A program made the translations under genes and the position numbers. This document shows, piece after piece, positions 54,174-63,005 of a stretch of DNA of 64,000 nucleotides. The notes beneath the pieces were generated by a model that ran no database searches, was not told the DNA's origin, and was given only the letters and a program-made list of their open reading frames with translations. The stretch's first letter is position 1; every line of letters begins with the position of its first letter. The DNA comes from Eubacteriales bacterium (GTDB taxonomy: Bacteria > Bacillota > Clostridia > Oscillospirales > Oscillospiraceae): positions 39,710-103,709 of the forward strand of contig JAUNPV010000010.1 in the NCBI GenBank assembly GCA_030536515.1. The letters run 5' to 3'.

Positions 54174-54460
54174 CTTCCCTTCCTCCTTTTCATCCACAGG
54201 CCGCAGCCGATATAAAACACCGTCCAGCAAAATGCCGCCGCCCATTCCAGCCCCATTGGCTTCATGCAGAAAATCTGCACCGCCGGAAGCAGCCCCAGCA
54301 GGCAGCCCCAGGCCCTTCCCTTTTTCATCAGCCAGCCGCTGAGCCAGAACAGGAGGCACCAGATATGCCACAGGGGAATCAGCCGCCCCGAAAGGATATT
54401 CAGCCCCAGGGTCGCCGCCGTGTGCAGCATCGCCGGCAGGAACCATACCACTTTCCCCAT
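54170..54460 (-). CDS. Small polytopic membrane protein, unknown
   Basis: 96 residues with about three hydrophobic helices (VVWFLPAMLHTAATLGLNIL, LWHIWCLLFWLSGWLM, LEWAAAFCWTVFYIGCGLWM) and a basic end (KRRKGS). The ATG at 54460 has AGGAGGGGGAAA directly upstream; the ATG at 54487 does not. Coupled to the next gene by TTGA, so the two products probably act together. No family recognised. Confidence 0.65.
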   Translation of the reverse strand: MGKVVWFLPAMLHTAATLGLNILSGRLIPLWHIWCLLFWLSGWLMKKGRAWGCLLGLLPAVQIFCMKPMGLEWAAAFCWTVFYIGCGLWMKRRKGS

Positions 54461-54564
54461 TTTCCCCCTCCTTCCACGATTTCCCATTCATTGTATCACA
54501 CCACAGGACATTTGTCACCATGAGCTGCCCCCCTGCGTAAAATAAAATTCATGTAAGAAATGAC

Positions 54565-54593
54565 TTGACAGAAGCCCTGTTCAATGCTATAAT
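54565..54593 (+). promoter_or_regulatory. Consensus promoter of tRNA pair
   Basis: TTGACA (54565-54570), 17 bases, TATAAT (54588-54593), perfect consensus as expected for stable RNA. Confidence 0.9.
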
Positions 54594-54629
54594 ATCGCTC
54601 GTGGTGATGCGATACGCGCGACCTCAAAC

Positions 54630-54706
54630 GGGCCTTTAGCTCAGTTGGTTAGAGCCTCCGGCTCATAACCGGATCGTCCCGGGTTCGAATCCCTGAAGGC
54701 CCACCA
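54630..54706 (+). tRNA. tRNA with CAT anticodon (Met, or Ile2 with lysidine)
   Basis: A 77-nt cloverleaf with encoded CCA. Acceptor GGGCCTT/AAGGCCC, D arm GCTC/GAGC, anticodon stem TCCGG/CCGGA with loop CTCATAA (anticodon CAT), and T loop TTCGAAT. The T stem CCGGG/CCCTG has one C-U mismatch. GGGCCTTTAGCTCAG is shared by clostridial CAT tRNAs annotated as Met and by Ile2 tRNAs modified by TilS, so identity is left open. It is not the initiator type. Confidence 0.92.
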
Positions 54707-54735
54707 GTAATTTAAGGCCTTCGCCTTTCATATAT

Positions 54736-54811
<76 letters not shown>

Positions 54812-54812
54812 G

Positions 54813-54846
54813 AAAAAGTCCAACAGCCTTTGCTGTTGGACTTTTT
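54813..54846 (+). terminator. Terminator of tRNA operon
   Basis: AGTCCAACAGC pairs with GCTGTTGGACT across a 4-base loop, followed by TTTTTC. Confidence 0.9.
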
Positions 54847-54848
54847 CT

Positions 54849-54902
54849 GGTTCTATAATAAATGTTGGGCCTGAGCCTGACCCCAACATTTATTATAGAA
54901 CC
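54849..54902. repeat. Perfect 21-bp inverted repeat beside tRNA operon
   Basis: GGTTCTATAATAAATGTTGG(G) at 54849-54869 is perfectly inverted at 54882-54902 around a 12-base GC-rich loop. Two abutted mobile-element ends, or a MITE remnant, are the likeliest origin. It lies just downstream of a tRNA terminator, a common insertion place. Confidence 0.75.
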
Positions 54903-55015
54903 TCAAGGATTTTGTCTCTATTCCAGCGCTTAGCAATCCGTCCTTCGGTAATTTGGGCCTGTAGCACAGTGAGGTTTGTTCTCCCATTTTTTGCTGAGCG
55001 TCTGCATACTCTCAT
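54893..55015 (-). pseudogene. Possible remnant ORF (about 40 codons)
   Basis: An open minus-strand frame from ATG 55015 ends with TAA inside the inverted repeat: MRVCRRSAKNGRTNLTVLQ through KRWNRDKILEVL. There is no clear ribosome site. It could be the tail of a mobile-element gene whose end is the inverted repeat. No family recognised. Confidence 0.25.
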
Positions 55016-55081
55016 AAAATGCAGTGGATATTGTGCAGAATCCACATTTTCCAATTATTGACGCGTTATATTTTAGAACAC

Positions 55082-55110
55082 TTGACAAGAGCTTGCGCAT
55101 ATGATACCAT
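55082..55110 (+). promoter_or_regulatory. Promoter of cas operon
   Basis: TTGACA (55082-55087), 17 bases, TACCAT (55105-55110), 32 bases before cas3; GAAAGGAATTGAACT is the ribosome site. Confidence 0.7.
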
Positions 55111-55141
55111 AAATTTGTAAAAATCAGAAAGGAATTGAACT

Positions 55142-57496
55142 ATGTCCGGGGAATTTGTTGCTCATATTCGGTTGGAGGCGGATGGGCGTCGGGTGGTGCA
55201 GAGTGTATCGGCCCATTGTGAAAATACTGCCAGATATGCGCAGGAATGCCTGTCCGCCGCCGGGTTATCCAATACGGCCTTTCTTGCCGGACTTCACCAT
55301 GACGATGGAAAGCGAACTGCGGCCTTTCAGGCATATATTCATGCCGCTGCAGCGGGCATTCCTGTGCAGCGGGGCAGTGTTGTTCATTCCTTTACCGGGA
55401 CACGATTCATTTTGGAAGCCTTCCACGGCGCAGAGCCCTGCAGGAATCTCACCGCTGAGCTGATTGCCTATGCAATCGGCGCTCATCACGGGTTGTTTGA
55501 TTGTCTGGACCCCGACGGTCGGTCCGGGTTTACCCACCGGCTGAAGCGTCCTGACATTGGATATGAGGAGGCCATTCAAAACCTTCAGCGCAGCCGCCCA
55601 GTCCTTGAGGAAACCAATGCCCGATTTTCCCTGGCTGCAGCAGAGATTTCCGCTGTCATTGGGAAGCTGACCACTCTGATCTCGCCGGAAAAGCCGGATG
55701 AGCTTTCCTTCTATTTTGGTATGCTGGCCAGATTGGTCGCCTCCGGTGTCATTGAGGGAGACCGCCGTGACACTATGGAATTTATGAAGGGATGCTGCCC
55801 TCCCCTGCGCCCTGACTGGAGCGCCCTGCTGGCGTTCCTGGAAAAAAAGCTCCGCAGCTTTCCATCCGATACACCCATTGCCCTGGCTCGTCAGAAAATT
55901 TCACAGCTTTGCCGGGATTCTGGCGAGCAGCCCGGCGGTGTCTATCGTTTGAATGTTCCTACCGGCGCCGGTAAAACCCTCAGCTCCCTGCGCTATGGCC
56001 TGGCCCATGCCGCCAGGTGGAAAAAATCCCGCATCATTTTTACGTCCCCCCTTCTGAGCATCCTTGAGCAGAACGCCGCCGTCCTTCGGGAATATATTGG
56101 CGATTCAAGGCTGATTTTAGAGCATCATTCCAATGTTGTTTTGGAAAAGACAGGTGGGGACGAGCTTGACCCAAATGAGCTTCTGGCAGAAAGCTGGTCT
56201 GCGCCTGTGATTATCACCTCGCTGGTTCAGCTGCTCAATACCCTTTTCAGTGGAAAGACCCAGTCGGTACGCCGGTTCCAGAGTCTGTGCAACAGTGTGA
56301 TTGTCATTGATGAGGTGCAGACCGTCCCACTGAAGATGCTGAGCTTATTTGATTTGGCTGTAAACTTTCTTGCAGTTGTCTGCAACGCAACCGTTGTTCT
56401 CTGTTCGGCTACCCAGCCCTGTCTGGAAGAGGTTCCCCACAGCATCTGCGTCCCTATTGCAAATATCGTGCCCTATTCACAGGCTCTCTGGGCGCCCTTT
56501 CGAAGAACAGCATTGGTCGATGCCGGCTCCCTAAAGTTGGACGAAATCCCGGACTTTGCACGGCAGCTTCTGGCTCAGGCAAACAGTCTTTTGATTGTCT
56601 GCAACAAGAAAGACGAGGCAGTCCAAATTACCCGGGCCCTGGCCGACCTTGGCTGCTTCCACTTGTCCGCAGCCATGTGTCCCGCCCATCGGCGCAACAC
56701 CCTTGCACAGCTTCAGTCGCTTCTCGGAAAGGAAAAGGTTGTCTGTACCTCCACCCAGGTCATTGAAGCAGGGGTGGATATTTCTTTTGACTGTGTCATC
56801 CGGCTGACCGCCGGCATGGACAATGTGATTCAGGCCGCCGGCCGGTGCAACCGCAACGGTGAAAAACCCGCTCCCCAGCCTGTGTATCTGCTGAGCTGCT
56901 CCAATGAAAATCTGAGCAGGCTCCCGGAAATTCAACAGGCGAAAAACGCTGTTGCTGCCCTTCTGGACCGATTTCACCGGGAACCGGAGCGGTATGATGC
57001 CAACCTTTCCGGCGATCAGGCCATTGCGGATTATTACCGAAAGCTGTATGAAAATATGCCCGACGGGTATCAGGATTTTGTCCCCCGGAATGGAGGCCCC
57101 TCTCTGTACGAGCTGCTGTCTGAGAACATTCCCTGTCAGAGGGAGACACAGGAGAACTTTCTTCTTCAGCAAGCCTTCCGGACAGCGGGAAAACAGTTCC
57201 AGGTCTTCGATGAGGACACCGTATCTGTGTTGGTTCCCTTTGAGCGGGGCAGGGAGCTGATTGCGCAGTTTCACTCCGCCCGGGCAGAAACGGATTTTGG
57301 TTATGTGCAGTCTTTGGTAGAGCAGGCCAAGCCATACCTAATCAATCTGTATCAATTTCAGTTTGACGCTCTGGAGCGGAACCGGGCACTGGGACGTGAT
57401 CCCTCTGGGCGCATTTTCTATTTGAAGGACGGCTGGTATGATGCGCAGACCGGCCTGATTACCCAGCAAAAAGAAAACTGTTTTTTGGAGGTGTAG
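55142..57496 (+). CDS. cas3: CRISPR-associated helicase-nuclease Cas3
   Basis: A 784-residue type I Cas3 with an HD nuclease fused to an SF2 helicase. HD-domain metal residues are visible in SAHCENT, GLHHDDGK, VVHSFTG and GAHHGLFD within the first 125 residues. Helicase motif I is NVPTGAGKT near 278, motif II VIVIDEVQ near 385, motif III LCSATQP near 425, and motif VI VIQAAGRCNRNGE near 565. It is recruited by Cascade to unwind and degrade target DNA. First gene of the operon. Confidence 0.96.
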   Translation: MSGEFVAHIRLEADGRRVVQSVSAHCENTARYAQECLSAAGLSNTAFLAGLHHDDGKRTAAFQAYIHAAAAGIPVQRGSVVHSFTGTRFILEAFHGAEPCRNLTAELIAYAIGAHHGLFDCLDPDGRSGFTHRLKRPDIGYEEAIQNLQRSRPVLEETNARFSLAAAEISAVIGKLTTLISPEKPDELSFYFGMLARLVASGVIEGDRRDTMEFMKGCCPPLRPDWSALLAFLEKKLRSFPSDTPIALARQKISQLCRDSGEQPGGVYRLNVPTGAGKTLSSLRYGLAHAARWKKSRIIFTSPLLSILEQNAAVLREYIGDSRLILEHHSNVVLEKTGGDELDPNELLAESWSAPVIITSLVQLLNTLFSGKTQSVRRFQSLCNSVIVIDEVQTVPLKMLSLFDLAVNFLAVVCNATVVLCSATQPCLEEVPHSICVPIANIVPYSQALWAPFRRTALVDAGSLKLDEIPDFARQLLAQANSLLIVCNKKDEAVQITRALADLGCFHLSAAMCPAHRRNTLAQLQSLLGKEKVVCTSTQVIEAGVDISFDCVIRLTAGMDNVIQAAGRCNRNGEKPAPQPVYLLSCSNENLSRLPEIQQAKNAVAALLDRFHREPERYDANLSGDQAIADYYRKLYENMPDGYQDFVPRNGGPSLYELLSENIPCQRETQENFLLQQAFRTAGKQFQVFDEDTVSVLVPFERGRELIAQFHSARAETDFGYVQSLVEQAKPYLINLYQFQFDALERNRALGRDPSGRIFYLKDGWYDAQTGLITQQKENCFLEV

Positions 57497-57497
57497 C

Positions 57498-58223
57498 ATG
57501 GAGCATCCCAATATTGTGGAATTCCAGGTTTCTGGGGCTTATGCCCTGTTTTCCGACCCCATTATGCGGGTGGGCGGCGAAAAATGCAGCTATCAGATTC
57601 CCACCTATGAGGCGCTGAAGGGCATTCTCGCATCGGTATACTGGAAGCCCACGCTGATTTGGGTCATCGACCGGGTGCGGGTTATGAACCCCATTCAGAC
57701 CGAGGTCAAGGGCATCCGGCCTGTCAAGTATTTCGGCGGGAACGATTTGTCCTATTATACCTACCTGAAGGACTGCGTCTATCAGGTGCGTGCCCATTTC
57801 GAATGGAATGAAAACCGCCCGGAGCTGGCAAAGGACCGAAACGAAAACAAGCACCATGAAATTGCCAGGCGGATGATTCGAAAAGGCGGGCGGCGGGATA
57901 TTTTTCTGGGTGCCCGGGAATGCCAGGGATATGTGGAGCCCTGTGTATTCGGGCAGGGCCCCGGTGCCTATGACCAGGTGCCTGAGCTGGCCTTCGGGCT
58001 GCAATACCACGGCCTGACCTATGCGGATGAGGCCTATTCACCGGAGACCGCCGGAAAAATGACTGCCCATTTTTGGCATCCCGTTATGAAAAACGGGATT
58101 ATCACCTTTCCCCGGCCAGAGGACTGCCCTCTCCACAAGCCTCTGCGGGAAATGGAGGCAAAGCCCTTCGGCGATCCTCACGGAAACTTTTCGGGCCTTC
58201 GGGAATTTGGGGAGGTGGAGTAA
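57498..58223 (+). CDS. cas5c: Type I-C Cas5 crRNA-processing ribonuclease
   Basis: A 241-residue Cas5c (Cas5d). In type I-C this protein replaces Cas6 and cuts the precursor crRNA at the base of the repeat hairpin. Tyr48 (LASVYWK), Lys118 and His119 (NENKHHEIARR) line up with the catalytic Tyr-Lys-His described in the Bacillus halodurans enzyme, offset by two. The C-terminal RAMP region is intact. It starts one base after the cas3 stop and overlaps the cas8c start (TAATG). Confidence 0.95.
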   Translation: MEHPNIVEFQVSGAYALFSDPIMRVGGEKCSYQIPTYEALKGILASVYWKPTLIWVIDRVRVMNPIQTEVKGIRPVKYFGGNDLSYYTYLKDCVYQVRAHFEWNENRPELAKDRNENKHHEIARRMIRKGGRRDIFLGARECQGYVEPCVFGQGPGAYDQVPELAFGLQYHGLTYADEAYSPETAGKMTAHFWHPVMKNGIITFPRPEDCPLHKPLREMEAKPFGDPHGNFSGLREFGEVE

Positions 58224-60004
58224 TGGGACTGCTTCAGCAGGCAGCGCTGACTTATGACTGCCACAGCTCACTGGTCGGGCAGGTCCGGGAAGGCCATGAG
58301 ATGCTTGCGCCTGTTTCCCATCTGGTCACCCGGGCTGATATTGAAATCACCCTCGACCGGGATGGGCAGTTTGTGTCTGCCCGAAAGAGGGATAAAACGG
58401 AGCCAAAAATCGTGATACCGGCAACGGAAGGCTCTGCCGGGCGCACCGCAAAGGCCGTCCCCCACCCACTGTGCGATCAGCTGAAATACATAGCCCCTTA
58501 TGACGGGCCCAAGTATGCTGCCTACCTGGCGCAGCTAACCCAGTGGACCCAATCGGATTACTCCCATCCGAAGCTGGGGCCTATCCTTGCCTATGTCCGT
58601 GGCGGAACCATTCTGAACGATCTGGCCAAGGCTGATTTGATACAGCTAAACAGCAAGGGGATTCCCTCGGAGGAAAAGCTGATGGTCTGTTGGCGGATTC
58701 TGAATGCAAACAAGGGGCAGAAGGATGCGTGTTGGCTGGACCGAACGCTGTTCCAGTCCTTTATCGACTTCTACGCCAGTATGCAGGCGCACCGGGAAAA
58801 ACGGCTGTGTATGGTGTCCGGGGAACTGTCTGCTCCTGCGGGGCAGCACCCCAAGGGTCTGGTTCCCATCAACGGCAACGCCAAATTGATTTCCGCCAAC
58901 GACTCCCAGGGCTTTACCTTCCGTGGCCGCTTCACTGAGGATGCCCAGGCCGCCACCGTCAGCTATGATATCTCCCAGAAGGCCCACTGTGCCCTGCGGT
59001 GGCTGATTGCAGAACAGCGGGTATTCTTTGGCGGCCGGGTCTTTCTGTGCTGGAATCCCCAGGGCAAACGTGTGAAAAGTCCATCGGCCGTCTTTCTGCC
59101 CTTCGACTGCGCCCCCAGCTTCACGCCCTCGGACTACCGCCATCAGCTTCAAAGCACCCTGTTCAGTTTCCGGCAGGACAATTGCTTAACCGGAAATGAG
59201 ACTGTGGTGCTGGCTGCCTTCGACGCTGCAACCACAGGTCGGCTGGCGCTGACCTGGTATGCCGAGCACCGGATTGATGTATTTTTACAGCGGCTCCACG
59301 ACTGGGACGCTGCCTGCAATTGGGAAAACGGGAAATTCGGCATTCAGTCTCCCTCCCTTCCTCAAATCATCAACAACGCCTTTGGCACCCAGCGGGAGGA
59401 GCGGGGCAAAGCCCAGATGCAAACCGACGACAGAGTCTGCCGCCAGCAGATGCAGCGGCTCATGGACTACAAGCTGAATGCTGGCCAGCGGATTCCATCG
59501 GATATTGTTCGTGCGTTGACCCTGCGGGCTTCCCAGCCTCAGGCCTATGACCGAAGCGTGTGGCTGAATCTTCTATTCACGGCCTGTGCCGTAATCAAAA
59601 AATATCGACATGATCAATACGGGGAGGAATGGACTGTGCCACTGGACGCAAAAAACAAGAACAGAAGCTATCTCTTTGGCCGGCTTCTGGCCATCGCAGA
59701 AAAGGTGGAGCGCGATACCTACAATTCCGACGAAAACCGGGAACCCAACGCCATCCGTATGCAAACGGTGTTTTCCCGCCGCCCACTGTATGCGTGGCGG
59801 ATTCTGGAGGAGCGGCTGATTCCCTACTACAGGCAGCTCTCTCCCGGCTCACGCCAGTATTACAAGCGGCTGACCGGCGAAATCGTCACGGCCCTGACCC
59901 AGAGCGGTGAGGCGCTGGACCGTCCCCTGGAGGATGTTTATCTGCTGGGCTATTACAGCCAGCGGCAGAACTTTTATAAAAAGAACCACAATACGGAGGA
60001 ATAA
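58223..60004 (+). CDS. cas8c: Type I-C Cascade large subunit Cas8c (Csd1)
   Basis: A 593-residue Csd1 family protein, the large subunit that recognises the PAM and closes the target complex. The start MGLLQQAALTYDCHSSLVGQ, the SRKRDKTEPKIVIPAT-like segment near 60, and FGGRVFLCWNPQGK near 275 are typical. The ATG at 58223 overlaps the cas5c stop. In type I-C an internal start in this gene yields the small subunit Cas11c; one may lie in the 3' third but I cannot place it surely. Confidence 0.93.
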   Translation: MGLLQQAALTYDCHSSLVGQVREGHEMLAPVSHLVTRADIEITLDRDGQFVSARKRDKTEPKIVIPATEGSAGRTAKAVPHPLCDQLKYIAPYDGPKYAAYLAQLTQWTQSDYSHPKLGPILAYVRGGTILNDLAKADLIQLNSKGIPSEEKLMVCWRILNANKGQKDACWLDRTLFQSFIDFYASMQAHREKRLCMVSGELSAPAGQHPKGLVPINGNAKLISANDSQGFTFRGRFTEDAQAATVSYDISQKAHCALRWLIAEQRVFFGGRVFLCWNPQGKRVKSPSAVFLPFDCAPSFTPSDYRHQLQSTLFSFRQDNCLTGNETVVLAAFDAATTGRLALTWYAEHRIDVFLQRLHDWDAACNWENGKFGIQSPSLPQIINNAFGTQREERGKAQMQTDDRVCRQQMQRLMDYKLNAGQRIPSDIVRALTLRASQPQAYDRSVWLNLLFTACAVIKKYRHDQYGEEWTVPLDAKNKNRSYLFGRLLAIAEKVERDTYNSDENREPNAIRMQTVFSRRPLYAWRILEERLIPYYRQLSPGSRQYYKRLTGEIVTALTQSGEALDRPLEDVYLLGYYSQRQNFYKKNHNTEE

Positions 60005-60006
60005 CC

Positions 60007-60852
60007 ATGAGCGTACTGAACCATAAAATCGACTTTGTAGCCTTCATTTCCGCCACAATGGCAAATTCCAACGGCGACCCCCTCAATGGCAACCGCCCCA
60101 GGACCGACTATAACGGCCTTGGCGAAATTTCCGACGTCTGCATCAAGCGCAAGATTCGCAATCGTATGCAGGACATGGGGCAGAAAATTTTCGTCCAGAG
60201 CGATGACCGCTCCGATGACGGCTGCGGCAGTCTCAGCGAACGGGCGTCCTCCACCCTGGGAAAGATTAAGAGCCGGGACGAATACGCTGCCAAGGCCTGC
60301 GAAACCTGGCTGGATGTCCGCAGCTTTGGCCAGGTATTTGCCTTTAAGTCCAATGAAAAAAGCGGAGTCTCTGTAGGTGTCCGCGGTCCTGTCTCCATCC
60401 ATCAGGCCGTCAGCCTGGACCCCGTGGATGTGGTGTCCATGCAAATCACCAAAAGCGTCAACGGCGAGCCCGGTGAGAAAAAATCGTCTGACACCATGGG
60501 CTCCAAGCATTTTGTCCGATTTGGTCTGTACAAGCTGAAGGGCTCCATCAATGTCCAGCTGGCGGAAAAGACCGGCTTTACCCAGGAGGATGCTCAGGTT
60601 ATCAAGGCGTGCCTGCGGACCCTGTTCCTCAACGACGCCTCCTCTGCCCGGCCGGAGGGCTCCATGGAGGTGGTGAAGCTCTATTGGTTTGAGCACAGCT
60701 GCAAGGATGGCCAGTATTCCTCCGCTGTGGTGCACCGCTCTGTGGAGGCCGTTTTGAAAGAGGGCGTCGCCGTCCCCAGCTCGGCCAGCGATTATCAGAT
60801 TACCCTGAAGCCCCTGACAGGGCTTGCCCCGGAGATTTTAGATGGACTATAA
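60007..60852 (+). CDS. cas7c: Type I-C Cascade backbone subunit Cas7c (Csd2)
   Basis: A 281-residue Csd2/Cas7 protein: HKIDFVAFISATMANSNGDPLNGNRPRTDYNGLGEISDVCIKRKIRNRMQ opens the RAMP fold, and VRGPVSIHQAVSLDPVDVVSMQITKSVNG and GSKHFVRFGLYKLKGSIN are family hallmarks. Multiple copies coat the crRNA spacer. It lies two bases after cas8c and overlaps the cas4 start by 11 bases. Confidence 0.95.
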   Translation: MSVLNHKIDFVAFISATMANSNGDPLNGNRPRTDYNGLGEISDVCIKRKIRNRMQDMGQKIFVQSDDRSDDGCGSLSERASSTLGKIKSRDEYAAKACETWLDVRSFGQVFAFKSNEKSGVSVGVRGPVSIHQAVSLDPVDVVSMQITKSVNGEPGEKKSSDTMGSKHFVRFGLYKLKGSINVQLAEKTGFTQEDAQVIKACLRTLFLNDASSARPEGSMEVVKLYWFEHSCKDGQYSSAVVHRSVEAVLKEGVAVPSSASDYQITLKPLTGLAPEILDGL

Positions 60853-61507
60853 GGAGGATGACTTTCTTCAGTTGTCCGGGCTTCAGCATTTCAAATTCTG
60901 CCGCCGTCAATGGGCGCTGATTCATGTGGAAAACCTGTGGGAAGAAAACCTTCGCACCGTGGAGGGCAGGATTCAGCACGCCAGGGCCCATGACGAGCAG
61001 GCTGTGGAGCGCCGGGGCGACCGGCTGATTACCAGAGCTGTCCGGGTCTTCTCCCCTTCTCTTGGTATCACTGGCAGCTGTGATGTGGTTGAGTATTTCC
61101 GGGGCGAAAACGGCATTCCACTGGCCGGACGGGATGGGCTGTGGCAGCCCCTCCCCATCGAGTATAAGCACGGGCAGTGCGGCCAGCACACCGCTGCCGA
61201 CGCTCTCCAGCTCTGTGCCCAGGCCATGTGTTTGGAGCAGATGCTGTGCTGCACGATTCCGGAGGGCGCCATTTTCTACGAGCAGACCCGTCGGCGGGAG
61301 CCCATTGCCTTTACCGGCGAGCTGCGCCGGGAGGTCCAGGCCGCTCTGGAGGAAATGCACGGTTATCTTCAGCGTGGGTACACCCCCCGGGTCAAGCCCA
61401 CCAAAAGCTGCAACGCCTGCTCGCTGAAGGACCTGTGCCTGCCGAAAATGCTCCGGGCCAAGTCGGCAAAGTCCTACTTGAACAGTCATTTGGAGGACAC
61501 ACTATGA
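60842..61507 (+). CDS. cas4: Cas4 adaptation nuclease
   Basis: A 221-residue Cas4 of the RecB-nuclease/Fe-S family, which selects PAM-bearing prespacers together with Cas1-Cas2. Cys20 (FKFCRRQW) and the C-terminal SCNACSLKDLC cysteines form the iron-sulfur site. The nuclease residues include Asp in ITGSCDVVEY and the Glu-Lys pair in PIEYKHG. Starts inside the cas7c end. Confidence 0.95.
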   Translation: MDYKEDDFLQLSGLQHFKFCRRQWALIHVENLWEENLRTVEGRIQHARAHDEQAVERRGDRLITRAVRVFSPSLGITGSCDVVEYFRGENGIPLAGRDGLWQPLPIEYKHGQCGQHTAADALQLCAQAMCLEQMLCCTIPEGAIFYEQTRRREPIAFTGELRREVQAALEEMHGYLQRGYTPRVKPTKSCNACSLKDLCLPKMLRAKSAKSYLNSHLEDTL

Positions 61508-62535
61508 AGCATCTGCTGAATACATTGTTTGTTACCTCCGAGGATGCCTACTTGTCCCTTGACGGGGAAAACGTCGTTGTGAACCGCCAGCAGCAGGCCG
61601 TGGCCCACTTTCCTCTGCACACCCTCATCGGTATTATCTCCTTTTCCTACGCCGGCGCCTCCCCGGCCCTGATGGGGGCCTGCGCAGAGCGGAATGTGTC
61701 TGTGGCCTTCTGCTCACCCCGGGGACGCTTTCTGGCCCGGGTCTGCGGCGAGAGCAACGGAAATGTCCTTCTCCGCCGGGCCCAATACCGCATCGCAGAT
61801 GATCCCAATCTTTACTGTCCAATTGCAGCAGCCATGGTATTCGGGAAGGTCTATAACGCCCGCTGGAGCATCGAGCGCACCTGCCGTGATCACAGCCTGC
61901 GCTTGGACACCGCTCCCCTGAAGGAGGCCAGCGCAGCGCTGAAGGCCCTTCTCCCGGATATTCTGGGCCAAGCCGAGCCTGATTCTCTGAGAGGCCTGGA
62001 GGGAGCCGCTGCCAATGCATACTTTGGCGTTTTCGACAGCATGATTCTGAATCCCAGGGAGGAATTCCGTTTTCGGGGCCGCAGCCGCAGGCCGCCTCTG
62101 GACCGGGTCAATGCCCTGCTTTCCTTTGCCTATACCCTGCTTGCCAACGACTGTGCCTCTGCGCTGGAAAGCGTGGGGCTGGATTCCTATGTTGGATTTC
62201 TGCACCGGGACCGGGCAGGCCGACGGTCCCTGGCCCTGGATTTGATGGAGGAGCTGCGCCCTTCCATGGCCGACCGGTTTGTGCTCACCCTGCTGAATAA
62301 CCGGATGCTGTCTCCCGAGGACTTTACGGTTATGGAAAGCGGCGCCGTCCTTTTGACGGATGCAGGCCGCAGGACCTTTCTGAAGGCCTGGCAGGAGAAG
62401 AAATCCGAGCAGCTGGCCCACCCCTATCTCGGCGAAAAGATGCCCTGGGGCATGGTTCCCTTCGCCCAGGCCCTGCTGCTTGCCCGGTATATCCGGGGCG
62501 ATTTGGACGCCTATCCTGCGTTTTTATGGAAGTGA
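61504..62535 (+). CDS. cas1: Cas1 integrase
   Basis: A 343-residue type I-C Cas1, the integrase of new spacers. The metal-binding triad can be placed at Glu166 (GLEGAAANAYFG), His234 (GFLHRDRAGR) and Asp246 (LALDLMEELRP). The N-terminal beta domain (LLNTLFVTSEDAYLSLDGEN) is complete. The start overlaps the cas4 stop (ATGA); a longer frame from 61177 is only read-through of cas4. Confidence 0.97.
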   Translation: MKHLLNTLFVTSEDAYLSLDGENVVVNRQQQAVAHFPLHTLIGIISFSYAGASPALMGACAERNVSVAFCSPRGRFLARVCGESNGNVLLRRAQYRIADDPNLYCPIAAAMVFGKVYNARWSIERTCRDHSLRLDTAPLKEASAALKALLPDILGQAEPDSLRGLEGAAANAYFGVFDSMILNPREEFRFRGRSRRPPLDRVNALLSFAYTLLANDCASALESVGLDSYVGFLHRDRAGRRSLALDLMEELRPSMADRFVLTLLNNRMLSPEDFTVMESGAVLLTDAGRRTFLKAWQEKKSEQLAHPYLGEKMPWGMVPFAQALLLARYIRGDLDAYPAFLWK

Positions 62536-62542
62536 ATTGCCT

Positions 62543-62833
62543 ATGCTGGTCGTAATCACCTATGATGTCAATACGGAAACCGCAGCCGGCCGAAAGCGCC
62601 TGCGGCAAATCTCCAGGCAGTGTGTCAACTATGGCCAGCGGGTTCAGAATTCCGTTTTTGAATGCCTGCTGGACAGCGCCCAATGCCGTGTGCTTCAGGA
62701 AAAGCTGCTGAAAATCATGGACCCCAAAGCCGACAGCCTTCGCTTTTATTATTTGGGCAGCAATTATGAGAATAAGATTCAGCATTTCGGCTGCAAGCAG
62801 GGCTATATGCCGGAGGACGTGCTGATGGTCTAG
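62543..62833 (+). CDS. cas2: Cas2
   Basis: A 96-residue Cas2, the central dimer of the Cas1-Cas2 integration complex. MLVVITYDVNTETAAGRKRLRQI carries the family strand 1 with its Asp, followed by NYGQRVQNSVFECLLD and FYYLG. The start at 62543 lies 7 bases after the cas1 stop. Last gene of the operon. Confidence 0.97.
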   Translation: MLVVITYDVNTETAAGRKRLRQISRQCVNYGQRVQNSVFECLLDSAQCRVLQEKLLKIMDPKADSLRFYYLGSNYENKIQHFGCKQGYMPEDVLMV

Positions 62834-63005
62834 CCATGCGAACAGGAAACAGACACGGTGCGCCCGGGAGGCTCGCACTGAAAATAAGGGAGAAAACCCG
62901 CTGTTCTGCCCGTTTTTTCCGTTATACAACAGGAAACTTGTAAAAATCGTTCAAATCATTAGTGCCTTTGCGCAAAAGTGAGTCGCAATTTTGTACACTT
63001 TTGCT
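62834..63005 (+). promoter_or_regulatory. CRISPR leader
   Basis: 172 bases without an ORF between cas2 and the first repeat, AT-rich in the last 100 bases. GCAAAAGTG (62972-62980) is inverted as CACTTTTGC at 62996-63004, ending one base before repeat 1. It probably holds the array promoter and the integration-anchoring site. Confidence 0.8.

Noticed and set aside
53760-54521. A single 253-codon gene
   Set aside because: Its first half is out-of-frame reading of the small membrane protein; ribosome sites support two genes.
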